Assembly (NCBI GenBank): GCA_002402125.1
Contig: NVVG01000037.1
Span: 8,716 to 18,046 of the forward strand
DNA: 9,331 bases
Reading direction: 5' to 3'
From: Moraxellaceae bacterium
GTDB lineage: Bacteria; Pseudomonadota; Gammaproteobacteria; Pseudomonadales; Ketobacteraceae
The position numbers and the translations under genes were made by a program. The notes beneath the pieces are model-generated. The model searched no databases. It worked only from the letters and a program-made list of their open reading frames with translations, and was not told the DNA's origin. Shown here one piece after another: positions 1 to 7,132 of this stretch (the first letter of the stretch is position 1; each line of letters begins with the position of its first letter).

Positions 1-1434
1 CGACCATCGGCCGTTTTTATCATGGTCACCGCCGCGCAAACCCAAGAAATGGTAATGGGCGCATTGGAATTTGAACCAGACGGTTATATCGCTAAACCGG
101 TTACCTTGGAATTATTAAAAACCCGGCTCGTGCGTATTATCCGCACCAAGGATATTTTCAAAGAAATAAACCTCGCCTTGGATGACAAGGATATCGAAGG
201 CGCGTTAAACGCCTGTAATCGACTGGCGATGGAAAAACCTAAATTTGCGCTACCGGCATATCGTATCAAGGGCAAGATCTTAATCGCCGAAGAGCGTTTT
301 GATGAAGCCAAAGATATCTACGAAACCGTACTGGGTATCAAACGGGTCGCCTGGGCAATTCTTGGCATGGCAAAGGTACATTTTTTCTCCAAAGAGTATG
401 AGGAAGCCCAAGACCTATTGGAGAGCCTAGCCAAAACCAAAGCTAAATACGTTGAAGCTCAAGATTGGCTAGCCAAATCACTCGAAGAACAGGGGAAATA
501 CAAGGCAGCACAAAAAGTGCTGATGGCTGCAATAGAGCAATCACCGAAATCGGTACGACGGCAACAGCATTTGGCTCGTATTGCAGATAAGAATGGTGAC
601 ATCGACACCCTGTGGAAGTCCTGCCGTAGAGCCCTAGCCTTAGGACAAAATTCTTGTTTCAAGAGCGTCGATGTTGTGATCGGCTTAGCCAAGTCATTGC
701 AGCCTAAAATAAAGGGCGGCAGCATGCGTGACAAAAAGCTATGCACCACCGAAGCGCTAAACCTTATTGAAACAGCACGCACCAAATTTGAGTTAACGAC
801 CATAACCGCGATTAAATGCGCACTCATTGAAGCAGAGACCCTCGCTAACTCAGGCAAAGCGGAAGAGGGAAAATTGGCCTACAGTGCGGCAGAGGCAATA
901 ATCAACTCTGCTGCCAATCTTACATTTGATGACAAATTGGATATCTTTAATACCAAATTACAATTTGAGTCAGAAGAAGTCGCCCTGACTTACGGCACGG
1001 AGTTGCTAAAAGCCATCGGCAACAACAAACGATTGCAGACAAAATACCACCGCCTTATTGAAATTTATCTTTCTAATCGACCCGACGAACGTCTGGCTAA
1101 AATCAAACAACGCGGTGATGAACTATTAGAACGAGACGATATAGAAGATGCATTAGAGCTTTATCTTCGGGCCTGTGGGTACAATAATGCCGACGAAGAT
1201 ATTTTCCTCGGTACATTGACGGCTATTATAGGCCGTTTCAAGAAAGGCCGACCCGATCGTAAGCTTACAATGAAATGTGACGAACTGTTTAAAAAAATGT
1301 TGTCTCTTCCTGAATCAGATCCTCGCTATGCAACAATCCAGCAATTAAAATTCCAGTGGGATGAGATCACCGGTGATGATAGTTCCAGTGATGATGCCAG
1401 TAGCCCTGCTAAGAAGGAATCGAGCGATGAGTGA
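1..1434 (+). CDS. Response regulator with C-terminal TPR-like region (5' end missing)
   Basis: The reading frame is open from base 1, so the ATG at 22 is internal and the true start lies left of the window. The first ~45 visible residues are the end of a CheY-type receiver domain: a beta-4 strand ending in the conserved Thr (V-T-A, Thr10 visible), then D-G-Y-I-A-K-P with the conserved Lys32-Pro33. The phospho-acceptor Asp is not in view. The rest, about 430 residues, is alpha-helical with TPR-like spacing (for example W..LG....F...Y..A near visible residues 118-134, and further A/L/G/Y-patterned helix pairs to ~217). It ends in an acidic, Ser/Asp-rich tail. No DNA-binding or enzymatic output domain is visible, so output is probably through protein-protein contacts. 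The stop overlaps the following histidine kinase gene by 8 bp, which points to a co-translated two-component pair. The exact regulon is unknown. Confidence 0.85.
   Translation, partial: RPSAVFIMVTAAQTQEMVMGALEFEPDGYIAKPVTLELLKTRLVRIIRTKDIFKEINLALDDKDIEGALNACNRLAMEKPKFALPAYRIKGKILIAEERFDEAKDIYETVLGIKRVAWAILGMAKVHFFSKEYEEAQDLLESLAKTKAKYVEAQDWLAKSLEEQGKYKAAQKVLMAAIEQSPKSVRRQQHLARIADKNGDIDTLWKSCRRALALGQNSCFKSVDVVIGLAKSLQPKIKGGSMRDKKLCTTEALNLIETARTKFELTTITAIKCALIEAETLANSGKAEEGKLAYSAAEAIINSAANLTFDDKLDIFNTKLQFESEEVALTYGTELLKAIGNNKRLQTKYHRLIEIYLSNRPDERLAKIKQRGDELLERDDIEDALELYLRACGYNNADEDIFLGTLTAIIGRFKKGRPDRKLTMKCDELFKKMLSLPESDPRYATIQQLKFQWDEITGDDSSSDDASSPAKKESSDE
1414..1418 (+). promoter_or_regulatory. 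Ribosome binding site of the histidine kinase gene
   Basis: AAGGA lies 8 nt before the ATG at 1427, inside the 3' end of the response regulator gene. It decides the start: an upstream in-frame ATG at 1361 lacks comparable support and would add 22 residues that only mirror the overlapping gene. Confidence 0.7.
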
Positions 1435-2125
1435 TGACGATATTCGAGGCGAGCTGCTCGCAGCATCGATTCATGAAATTAAGAATCGCCTTGGGTTAAT
1501 GTTTGGTGAGATCGACGGCTTGCTCGAACAAGTCTCATTATCCGATAAGCAACAACAACAAGTTCAATCCATAAAAAGTGAATCGCACTTTATTGGCAAT
1601 GAATTGGTCCGAGTATTGGCTAGTTATAAGTCTCTCAGTGATGACTTCTTTGCCCATGTGAATCAACATTTTGCCATCGAGTTTCTAGAAGAGGTGATTG
1701 CCCGTCATAGTTATACCGTTGCCGCCCACAAGTTAAACTTTGTTTTGGATTGTGACGAAGAGGTTAGTGGTTTCTTTGATAATGGTGTGCTGTTTGTAAT
1801 TCTTGATACCCTTATCTATAACAGTATAAAGGCAGGGGCACACACTATTCAGCTATCCGCTGAAGAAGACGAGCAATATCTCTATTTCATCATCAAAGAT
1901 GACGGTCCAGGATTTCCGGAAGATATGTTAGATGGTGAGTTCACCCAGGGATCCATTACCGTCGAGTCCCATTCTACCGGGTTGGGATTATTCTTTGCCA
2001 ACAAACTCATTCAGTCCCATAAAGAAGGCGACAATGCGGGTTCCATAAAGTTAACCAATTACACCGATGCAGACAATAGCACCCTGCCTTCGGGGGCAAA
2101 AATCACCCTTTCTATTCCCTTATAA
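1427..2125 (+). CDS. Small soluble sensor histidine kinase
   Basis: This is a 232-residue protein made only of a kinase core. The H-box is near the N terminus (H-E-I-K-N-R-L, phospho-acceptor His16). The HATPase domain follows with an N-box around Asn132 (I-Y-N-S-I-K-A), a G1 box D-D-G-P-G-F at 158-163 and a G2 box S-T-G-L-G-L at 183-188. All ATP-binding motifs look intact. There is no transmembrane segment, PAS, GAF or HAMP domain, so it is cytosolic and must receive its signal from a partner protein or from its dimerisation region. It overlaps the upstream TPR response regulator by 8 bp, and that regulator is its obvious phosphotransfer partner (inference from context). The start at 1427 is chosen for the AAGGA site 8 nt upstream. 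The signal sensed is unknown. Confidence 0.85.
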   Translation: MSDDDIRGELLAASIHEIKNRLGLMFGEIDGLLEQVSLSDKQQQQVQSIKSESHFIGNELVRVLASYKSLSDDFFAHVNQHFAIEFLEEVIARHSYTVAAHKLNFVLDCDEEVSGFFDNGVLFVILDTLIYNSIKAGAHTIQLSAEEDEQYLYFIIKDDGPGFPEDMLDGEFTQGSITVESHSTGLGLFFANKLIQSHKEGDNAGSIKLTNYTDADNSTLPSGAKITLSIPL

Positions 2126-2241
2126 AGAGAGTTAACTTAGGCAATGAGGTTTTGCAGCCTGATTTGCAGCTATAGTTAGTACTTACTTACGAAATAGTTA
2201 ACATAACCTTCCAAATAGCGCCAAGCTACTATCCTTCCCTC

Positions 2242-2270
2242 TATATATGCCTAAGCGCAACAGGTATAAT
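2242..2270 (+). promoter_or_regulatory. Candidate sigma-70 promoter for glyQ(S)
   Basis: A perfect TATAAT hexamer at 2265-2270 lies about 107 bp before the glyQ ATG. The hexamer 17 bp further upstream (2242-2247, TATATA) is a poor -35 match, so the promoter rests mainly on its -10 box. It would give a leader of about 100 nt. It sits in the 251-bp gap between the kinase gene and glyQ, in which I see no convincing terminator, tRNA or riboswitch. Confidence 0.5.
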
Positions 2271-2314
2271 ATCGCGTTTTGCTATGGGCTTTATGGTCAC
2301 GATCATAAATCACT

Positions 2315-2380
2315 ATGGCAAGTAATACACAATTGGTACGGCGCATATTATTCGGCGCTTTGGATAACAAAACACTATGA
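2315..2380 (+). other. Candidate 21-codon leader ORF overlapping the glyQ start
   Basis: An ATG at 2315 opens a 21-codon frame (begins M-A-S-N-T-Q-L-V-R-R) whose TGA at 2378-2380 shares the ATGA tetranucleotide with the glyQ start codon at 2377. This stop/start arrangement is typical of translational coupling, and glyQ has only a weak, distant purine stretch (GGAT at 2362-2365) of its own. Against it: the small ORF has no clear Shine-Dalgarno either, only one Gly codon (so no classic glycine attenuator), and a frame this short can be open by chance. Confidence 0.25.
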
Positions 2381-3441
2381 GCGATACTCTCGATTTTGAT
2401 GTTTCGACCTTTCAAGGTTTAATATTTGCCCTTCAAACATTTTGGGCAAAACAAGGCTGTGTCATCACCCAGCCATTAGACATGGAAGTAGGGGCAGGCA
2501 CCTTTCATCCTGCAACCTTCTTACGCTCGATTGGGCCTGAAACCTGGAGCGCCGCCTATGTGCAACCTTGCCGGCGGCCGACGGATGGCCGTTACGGTGA
2601 AAACCCCAACCGCCTACAACACTACTATCAATTCCAAGTTGTGTTAAAACCATCACCGGATAATATCCAAGAACTGTATTTAGAATCCTTACGCCAGTTA
2701 GGTATTGACCCATTAACCCACGATATTCGCTTTGTGGAAGATAACTGGGAATCCCCAACGTTGGGAGCCTGGGGTTTGGGCTGGGAAATATGGCTCAATG
2801 GCATGGAAGTTACCCAATTTACCTATTTCCAACAAGTCGGTGGGCTCGACTGTTTTCCCGTCACCGGTGAGATCACTTACGGACTCGAACGTATCGCCAT
2901 GTATTTACAAGGTGTCGATAGCATATACGATTTGGTGTGGGCCAAGGGCCCCTTTGGCACAGTCACCTACGGTGATGTGTTTCACCAAAATGAAGTGGAA
3001 ATGTCTACCTTTAACTTTGAGCATGCCAACGTTGAGTGTTTGTTTAAGGCATTCGATGATTATGAACAAGAAAGTCAAAAGCTCATCGAACAACAACTAC
3101 CACTACCAGCCTACGAATATGTATTAAAAGCCTCCCATGCGTTTAATCTATTGGACGCTCGCCATGCGATTTCAGTTACCGAGCGACAACGTTTCATCTT
3201 GCGCGTACGCAGTTTAGCGCGTGCCGTTGCACAGGCTTATTTTAATACTCGTCATGCATTGGGGTTTCCTTTGGCGCCAGAACCTTTGCGCAGCGAAGTT
3301 CTTGAAAAGCTGACAGCAGACGCAGCGAAGTTGGAACAAGCGAATTCAAAAAAAGCAAAGCAAAAAAAATCCAAGTCTGAAAAATCCACGTCTGAAAAAT
3401 CAAAGTCTGAAAATACAAAATCAAAAAAGGCAGCATCCTGA
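2377..3441 (+). CDS. glyQ: Glycyl-tRNA synthetase alpha subunit
   Basis: This is the catalytic subunit of the bacterial alpha2-beta2 glycyl-tRNA synthetase, which activates glycine with ATP and charges tRNA-Gly in the cytosol. The class II core is highly conserved: T-F-Q-G-L-I near the N terminus, [52 protein letters not shown], and S-V-T-E-R-Q-R near residue 265-271. The protein is 354 residues; the E. coli protein is 303. The extra ~50 residues follow the usual end (A-L-G-F-P at 294-298). Their last 32 residues (323-354) contain 12 Lys, 9 Ser and 3 Glu and are partly a 15-bp tandem repeat. The conserved core leaves no doubt about function; the tail's role is unknown. The start at 2377 gives the N terminus expected from homologues. 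glyS follows after 77 bp. Confidence 0.97.
   Translation: MSDTLDFDVSTFQGLIFALQTFWAKQGCVITQPLDMEVGAGTFHPATFLRSIGPETWSAAYVQPCRRPTDGRYGENPNRLQHYYQFQVVLKPSPDNIQELYLESLRQLGIDPLTHDIRFVEDNWESPTLGAWGLGWEIWLNGMEVTQFTYFQQVGGLDCFPVTGEITYGLERIAMYLQGVDSIYDLVWAKGPFGTVTYGDVFHQNEVEMSTFNFEHANVECLFKAFDDYEQESQKLIEQQLPLPAYEYVLKASHAFNLLDARHAISVTERQRFILRVRSLARAVAQAYFNTRHALGFPLAPEPLRSEVLEKLTADAAKLEQANSKKAKQKKSKSEKSTSEKSKSENTKSKKAAS
3376..3420 (+). repeat. 15-bp tandem repeat (3 units) within the glyQ 3' end
   Basis: Three consecutive in-frame 15-bp units begin at 3376, 3391 and 3406, each starting TCTGAAAA. They encode [10 protein letters not shown] and S-E-N-T-K. The first two differ at three bases and the third is more diverged. 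The repeat follows two A-runs (A7 at 3348-3354, A8 at 3362-3369), so the whole 3' end of glyQ is low-complexity and slippage-prone. Confidence 0.85.
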
Positions 3442-3447
3442 TTTGTC

Positions 3448-3467
3448 GGCTCTAAGAAGCCTTTTTT
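3448..3467 (+). terminator. Weak hairpin plus T-run between glyQ and glyS
   Basis: GGCT (3448-3451) can pair with AGCC (3458-3461), followed directly by six T residues (3462-3467). The stem is only 4 bp with a 6-nt loop, too weak for an efficient intrinsic terminator. At most it could cause partial attenuation or pausing between the two synthetase subunit genes. It may be a chance structure. Confidence 0.2.
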
Positions 3468-3518
3468 CCAAAGCCAATGACCAAACGTTAGCAAAACAAC
3501 AACGAAATAGAGACCACC

Positions 3519-5588
3519 ATGTCAGTAAGTAATGATTTACTCATCGAATTGGGCACAGAAGAGTTACCACCAAAAGCATTAAAAAAGCTAATGACGGCTT
3601 TTAGTGCAGGTATCAATGACGGACTCGTCCATCACAAACTAAGCTTCGATTCTATTACGCCTTATGCTACACCTCGACGTCTTGCCGTTAAGGTTACTGG
3701 TCTAATAACACAACAACCAGACAGTTCAATAGAAAAGAAGGGCCCGGCACTAAAAGCTGCCAAAGATGCAGAAGGTAACCCATCAAAAGCTGCCTTAGGT
3801 TTTGCTCGATCCTGTGGTGTAGATTTTGACGCACTGGATACTCTTGAGACAGATAACGGTGCTTGGTTAGTGTTTCGCTCAGTACAACAGGGCAAGCAAA
3901 CCAGCGAATTAGTACCTGGCATTATCGAACAGTCATTGAATAAACTGCCTATTCCAAAACGCATGACATGGGGCGCCCATAGAGACGCTTTCGTCCGTCC
4001 GGTACATTGGTTAGTCGTGTTATTTGGTAATGCTGTCATCGATTGCTCCATACTTGGAAAAACCGCCGGTAATCAAAGCCGAGGACACCGTTTCCATAGT
4101 CCCGATGTTTTCACCATAGAGTCTCCCGCCAGTTATGAACAACAATTGGCCGAGCGTTTTGTTATCGCCGATTACAACAGCAGACAACAAAAGATCCTCG
4201 ACGGTGTTAAAGCAATCGCAAAAACGTCAGCAGGCACAGCTTCTATAGAAAAGGATTTACTTGATGAAGTCACAGGGTTAGTGGAATGGCCAGTACCTAT
4301 CATAGGAAATTTCGATACGGATTTTCTTCAGGTACCGCAAGAAGCGCTAGTCAGTGCCATGCAGGAACATCAAAAGTATTTTCCAATTTTGGATAGCGAT
4401 GGGAAAATCCTGCCTCACTTTATCACCGTCGCAAATATAGAAAGTAATGATCCATCAAAAGTATCCGGTGGCAATGAGCGAGTGATACGTCCTCGACTAT
4501 CCGATGCACGGTTCTTTTTTGAAACAGATAAAAAGAAAACCCTTGAGCAACACAATGAGCCACTAAGCAAGGTTGTTTTTGAAGCACAGTTAGGGACGTT
4601 ATTGGAAAAATCTCATCGGGTTAGCCAGCTGGCAAAAACCATCGCTGAAAAAGTCGGTGGTAATGCGCAGTGGGCTGAACGCGCCGGTCTATTATGTAAA
4701 GCGGATCTGTCTACGGATATGGTCAATGAATTTCCCGATCTACAAGGCATTATGGGAACCTACTATGCCGCCAATGATGGCGAGCCCGATGAAGTTGGTT
4801 TGGCTTTAAATGAACAATATCAACCACGATTTTCCGGTGACAAGTTACCAAGCTCGTTAACTGGGGCCGCTGTAGCAATCGCAGACAAAATTGATACCCT
4901 AGTAGGAATTTTAGGCATTGGAAAAAAACCTACCGGTGATAAGGATCCTTATGCGTTACGACGTGCAGCATTGGGTGTACTTCGAATTATCATTGGAAAA
5001 CAATTACCGTTAGATCTTGTTGCTCTATTTGAACAGTCCGCTGCGCTGTATGAAGATAAGTTAACCAACCCATCGATCAAAACGGATTTCCTCAATTTCT
5101 TGCAAGGTCGTTATATGGCTTGGTTCCAAGAAGAGGGCGTCAGCACCGATATAGTTAAGGCAGTTCTGGGTGTTAAACCTACTGCACCGCTGGATTTCTA
5201 TCTACGCGTTCAAGCGGTTAAATCCTTTAAGGCATTGCCCGCCGCCGAAGCTTTAGCGGCTGCAAACAAACGTGTCGGGAATATATTAAGTAAGCGCGAA
5301 CAAGATACTGCGTTACCCAAGGTTAACAGCGAACTATTTCAAGCCGATGAAGAAAAGGTGTTAGCCGCCATTATCGCAGAAAAATCAAATAGCTTTAATG
5401 AAACAAGCCCTAGGGACTACAACGCTATGCTCAGTTCACTGGCTGAATTGAAAGAGCCCGTAGATTCATTTTTTGATAACGTCATGGTTAATGTAGAGGA
5501 TGAAACCGTTAAAAATAATCGATTAGCCTTGCTACAAGAATTACATCAATTATTTTTGGAAATAGCCGATATTTCCGTCTTGCAATAA
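3519..5588 (+). CDS. glyS: Glycyl-tRNA synthetase beta subunit
   Basis: The beta subunit binds tRNA-Gly and is required with GlyQ for aminoacylation. At 689 residues it matches the length known for E. coli GlyS. The N-terminal signature L-L-I-E-L-G-T-E-E-L-P-P is present at 7-18. Other family stretches follow, including K-R-M-T-W-G, V-E-W-P-V-P, Q-E-H-Q-K-Y-F-P, R-P-R-L-S-D-A-R-F-F-F and G-D-K-D-P-Y-A-L-R-R-A. The C-terminal ~100 residues correspond to the DALR-type anticodon-binding region, ending in helices with the expected N-R-L-A-L-L pattern. No frameshift or missing block is seen. The ATG at 3519 has only a weak site (GAGA at 3510-3513) and lies 77 bp after glyQ, whose product is its partner. 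gmhB follows after 58 bp. Confidence 0.97.
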   Translation: MSVSNDLLIELGTEELPPKALKKLMTAFSAGINDGLVHHKLSFDSITPYATPRRLAVKVTGLITQQPDSSIEKKGPALKAAKDAEGNPSKAALGFARSCGVDFDALDTLETDNGAWLVFRSVQQGKQTSELVPGIIEQSLNKLPIPKRMTWGAHRDAFVRPVHWLVVLFGNAVIDCSILGKTAGNQSRGHRFHSPDVFTIESPASYEQQLAERFVIADYNSRQQKILDGVKAIAKTSAGTASIEKDLLDEVTGLVEWPVPIIGNFDTDFLQVPQEALVSAMQEHQKYFPILDSDGKILPHFITVANIESNDPSKVSGGNERVIRPRLSDARFFFETDKKKTLEQHNEPLSKVVFEAQLGTLLEKSHRVSQLAKTIAEKVGGNAQWAERAGLLCKADLSTDMVNEFPDLQGIMGTYYAANDGEPDEVGLALNEQYQPRFSGDKLPSSLTGAAVAIADKIDTLVGILGIGKKPTGDKDPYALRRAALGVLRIIIGKQLPLDLVALFEQSAALYEDKLTNPSIKTDFLNFLQGRYMAWFQEEGVSTDIVKAVLGVKPTAPLDFYLRVQAVKSFKALPAAEALAAANKRVGNILSKREQDTALPKVNSELFQADEEKVLAAIIAEKSNSFNETSPRDYNAMLSSLAELKEPVDSFFDNVMVNVEDETVKNNRLALLQELHQLFLEIADISVLQ

Positions 5589-5592
5589 ACCT

Positions 5593-5611
5593 GTACTAAA
5601 CCGGTACTAAA
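5593..5611 (+). repeat. 11-bp-phased direct repeat between glyS and gmhB
   Basis: GTACTAAA occurs at 5593-5600 and again at 5604-5611, so the copies are 11 bp apart, about one helical turn. The junction also forms the palindrome ACCGGT (5600-5605). It could be a small protein-binding site or a minor duplication; no function can be assigned. Confidence 0.35.
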
Positions 5612-5646
5612 GCAGCAATACGGATCATGAACAAAACTAAAGAATT

Positions 5647-6210
5647 ATGAAACCAGCATTAATCATTTTGGATAGAGACGGTGTTATCAATCAGGATTCC
5701 GATAATTACATTCGGAGTGCCGATGAATGGATTCCGATCCCAGGCAGTATTGAGGCAATTGCCGCTCTCAGTAAAGCCGGCTATTCAATTGCGATTGCCA
5801 CCAATCAATCGGGGCTAGCTCGGGGTTATTTCGATAACCAGATACTGGAGGCAATGCATCATAAACTAGTAACACTGGTTAACGCCGCAGGTGGACAAAT
5901 AGCCCACATTGCTTATTGTCCACATGGCCCAGCGGACGACTGTGATTGCAGGAAACCCAAACCAGGGTTAATGCATCAAATATCCAATGCGCTCTCGATT
6001 CCTCTAACAACTGATGTTGTTGTTATTGGCGATAGCATTCGAGACTTAGAAGCCGGTATTAAAGCTGGCTGTACTGTTGTATTGGTTAAAACGGGGAAGG
6101 GACAAAAATCTTTAGTTAAACTAAAGGACCCTGAGTACTCACCATTAAAAAATATTGCGGTTTATAATAACCTTGCTGATTTTGTGAACAATCTATTAGC
6201 AACAGCTTAA
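5647..6210 (+). CDS. gmhB: D-glycero-D-manno-heptose-1,7-bisphosphate 7-phosphatase
   Basis: This is a HAD-superfamily phosphatase that removes the 7-phosphate from heptose bisphosphate in ADP-L-glycero-D-manno-heptose synthesis, supplying the LPS inner core; it acts in the cytosol. The 187-residue protein shows the L-D-R-D-G motif with nucleophile Asp9 and acid/base Asp11, T-N-Q-S-G at 52-56, and the zinc-binding set Cys91, His93, Cys99 and Cys101 that separates GmhB/HisB-type enzymes from other HAD proteins. The phosphate-site lysine region R-K-P-K-P-G (102-107) and G-D-S-I-R-D (128-133) follow. It lacks the HisB dehydratase domain and the context is not histidine synthesis, which supports GmhB. 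The same gene lies between plsC and glyS in P. aeruginosa (PA0006, from memory). No good Shine-Dalgarno precedes the ATG. Confidence 0.93.
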   Translation: MKPALIILDRDGVINQDSDNYIRSADEWIPIPGSIEAIAALSKAGYSIAIATNQSGLARGYFDNQILEAMHHKLVTLVNAAGGQIAHIAYCPHGPADDCDCRKPKPGLMHQISNALSIPLTTDVVVIGDSIRDLEAGIKAGCTVVLVKTGKGQKSLVKLKDPEYSPLKNIAVYNNLADFVNNLLATA

Positions 6211-6252
6211 TAAACAAGCAAACAAGTAACTAACGGCTCACTATCGTTAAAT

Positions 6253-6256
6253 GAGG
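6253..6256 (+). promoter_or_regulatory. Ribosome binding site selecting a TTG start for plsC
   Basis: GAGG lies 7 nt before the TTG at 6264. The plsC frame is closed by a TGA at 6252-6254 and contains no ATG or GTG between that stop and 6264, so TTG is the best-supported start. The nearby ATG at 6251 is out of frame with plsC. Confidence 0.65.
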
Positions 6257-6263
6257 TTATATT

Positions 6264-6974
6264 TTGATCAGTTTCATACGTGGTTTACTTTTCCATTTGG
6301 GTTATGCCGTAAGTATCATCCTCTACAGTATATTTGTAACCCCCATTGCGTTTCTGTTTCCTTTCAAAGTCCGTCATCCGTGGATATTTGTCTGGACTGG
6401 CTTTCTAGGTTGGTGGTTGAAAGTCACCTGTAATATTCGCTTCGAAATGGAAAACCCGGAAGACATACCTGAGGAAGTCTGCGTTGTTGTCTCCAACCAC
6501 GAGAGTAGTTGGGAAACCTTTTTCCTCCAATCTTATTTTGCTCCTCAATGTGTAGCGGCAAAAAAGGAGCTATTTTATATTCCGTTTGTAGGTTTTACCC
6601 TGCGATCCCTCAATCCCATCATTATTGATAGGACCAAGAAACAAAATGCACTTAAACAATTAGTCAGCCAAGGTAAAGACCGACTAAATGATGGTGTCAG
6701 TGTATTGATATTCCCGGAAGGTACACGGGTTGATAGAGGTGAGACTAAAGCGCATTTTGCCGGTGGCTCTATGTTGGCCATTCAAGCAAAATGCCCCATA
6801 TTACCCATTGTTCACAACTCAGGAAAGTTTTGGCCACCCAATAAAATCAAGAAAAACCCCGGTGTCATTAAGATCAGAGTCGGCAAGAAGATTGATACAG
6901 CGGGTAGAAAACCCAAGGAATTAACCCAAGAAATCGAAGATTGGATGAGAAAAACCTCGAAAGAGCTTGCTTAG
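6264..6974 (+). CDS. plsC: 1-acyl-sn-glycerol-3-phosphate acyltransferase (PlsC family)
   Basis: This membrane enzyme transfers an acyl chain to lysophosphatidic acid to give phosphatidic acid. The 236-residue protein begins with hydrophobic stretches (about 12-34 and 40-54) that likely anchor it in the inner membrane. Motif I is N-H-E-S-S-W-E, with His79 and Glu84: HX4E rather than the HX4D of E. coli PlsC. Motif III is F-P-E-G-T-R at 150-155 and motif IV includes L-P-I-V-H-N at 180-185. The HX4E form and the surrounding text (W-E-T-F-F, H-N-S-G-K-F-W-P) match the P. aeruginosa PA0005 subfamily as I recall it, so the Glu is a subfamily trait, not a defect. The exact lysophospholipid or acyl-donor preference cannot be read from sequence. 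It starts with TTG after a GAGG site, 53 bp after gmhB, and converges on gyrB. Confidence 0.9.
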   Translation: MISFIRGLLFHLGYAVSIILYSIFVTPIAFLFPFKVRHPWIFVWTGFLGWWLKVTCNIRFEMENPEDIPEEVCVVVSNHESSWETFFLQSYFAPQCVAAKKELFYIPFVGFTLRSLNPIIIDRTKKQNALKQLVSQGKDRLNDGVSVLIFPEGTRVDRGETKAHFAGGSMLAIQAKCPILPIVHNSGKFWPPNKIKKNPGVIKIRVGKKIDTAGRKPKELTQEIEDWMRKTSKELA

Positions 6975-7036
6975 TAGGTTAGGAAGCACTTACTTACATG
7001 ATTCCTTTTGATTCTCTTACGTTAAAATGGATACAT

Positions 7037-7076
7037 AAAAAAGCCAGAACCTGCTAACACAAGTACTGGCTTTTTT
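7037..7076. terminator. Bidirectional intrinsic terminator between plsC and gyrB
   Basis: A perfect 11-bp inverted repeat pairs AAAAAAGCCAG (7037-7047) with CTGGCTTTTTT (7066-7076). After one mismatch, two further pairs (AC with GT) extend it. Each strand ends in a run of six T after a G/C-rich stem, so it can terminate plsC transcripts rightward and gyrB transcripts leftward. This fits its position in a convergent gene gap. Confidence 0.9.
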
Positions 7077-7119
7077 CCTCGTTCCCATGCTCCCGCGTGG
7101 GAATGCATAAGATCTACAC
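7075..7119. repeat. REP-like hairpin repeat, copy 1
   Basis: This is a 45-bp unit shared with 7133-7177, differing at one base. Its core is a hairpin: 7080-7090 pairs with 7095-7105 (11 bp, including T-G at 7088/7097 and G-T at 7081/7104) around the 4-nt loop TCCC. The core TTCCCATGC...GCGTGGGAA resembles dispersed palindromic repeats I recall from many gammaproteobacterial genomes. It partly abuts the terminator T-run. Confidence 0.75.
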
Positions 7120-7132
7120 CGAAGAAAACACA

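Noticed and set aside
459..857. 132-codon minus-strand frame inside the TPR regulator gene
   Set aside because: Shadow of the plus-strand coding sequence; no ribosome binding site or domain pattern.
1361..1426. Upstream in-frame start for the histidine kinase
   Set aside because: It would add 22 residues encoded entirely inside the regulator gene, without a fitting ribosome binding site; ATG 1427 has AAGGA at 8 nt and the normal kinase beginning.
2339..2358. CGGCGC direct repeat in the glyQ leader as an operator or RNA switch
   Set aside because: Only two 6-bp copies 14 bp apart, not self-complementary, lying inside the candidate leader frame; no riboswitch-like helices are visible.
3242..3494. 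Two minus-strand frames opposite the glyQ 3' end
   Set aside because: Their Phe/Ser/Asp-rich products are the mirror of the Lys/Ser low-complexity tail of glyQ; no start signals.
6251..6433. 60-codon plus-strand frame overlapping the plsC start
   Set aside because: No ribosome binding site of its own, overlaps the conserved PlsC N terminus in another frame, and shows no recognisable features.
6477..6533. HX4E in PlsC as a damaged active site
   Set aside because: The HX4E form with W-E-T-F context is the normal state in the PA0005-like subfamily, so it is a family trait rather than a lost catalytic residue.
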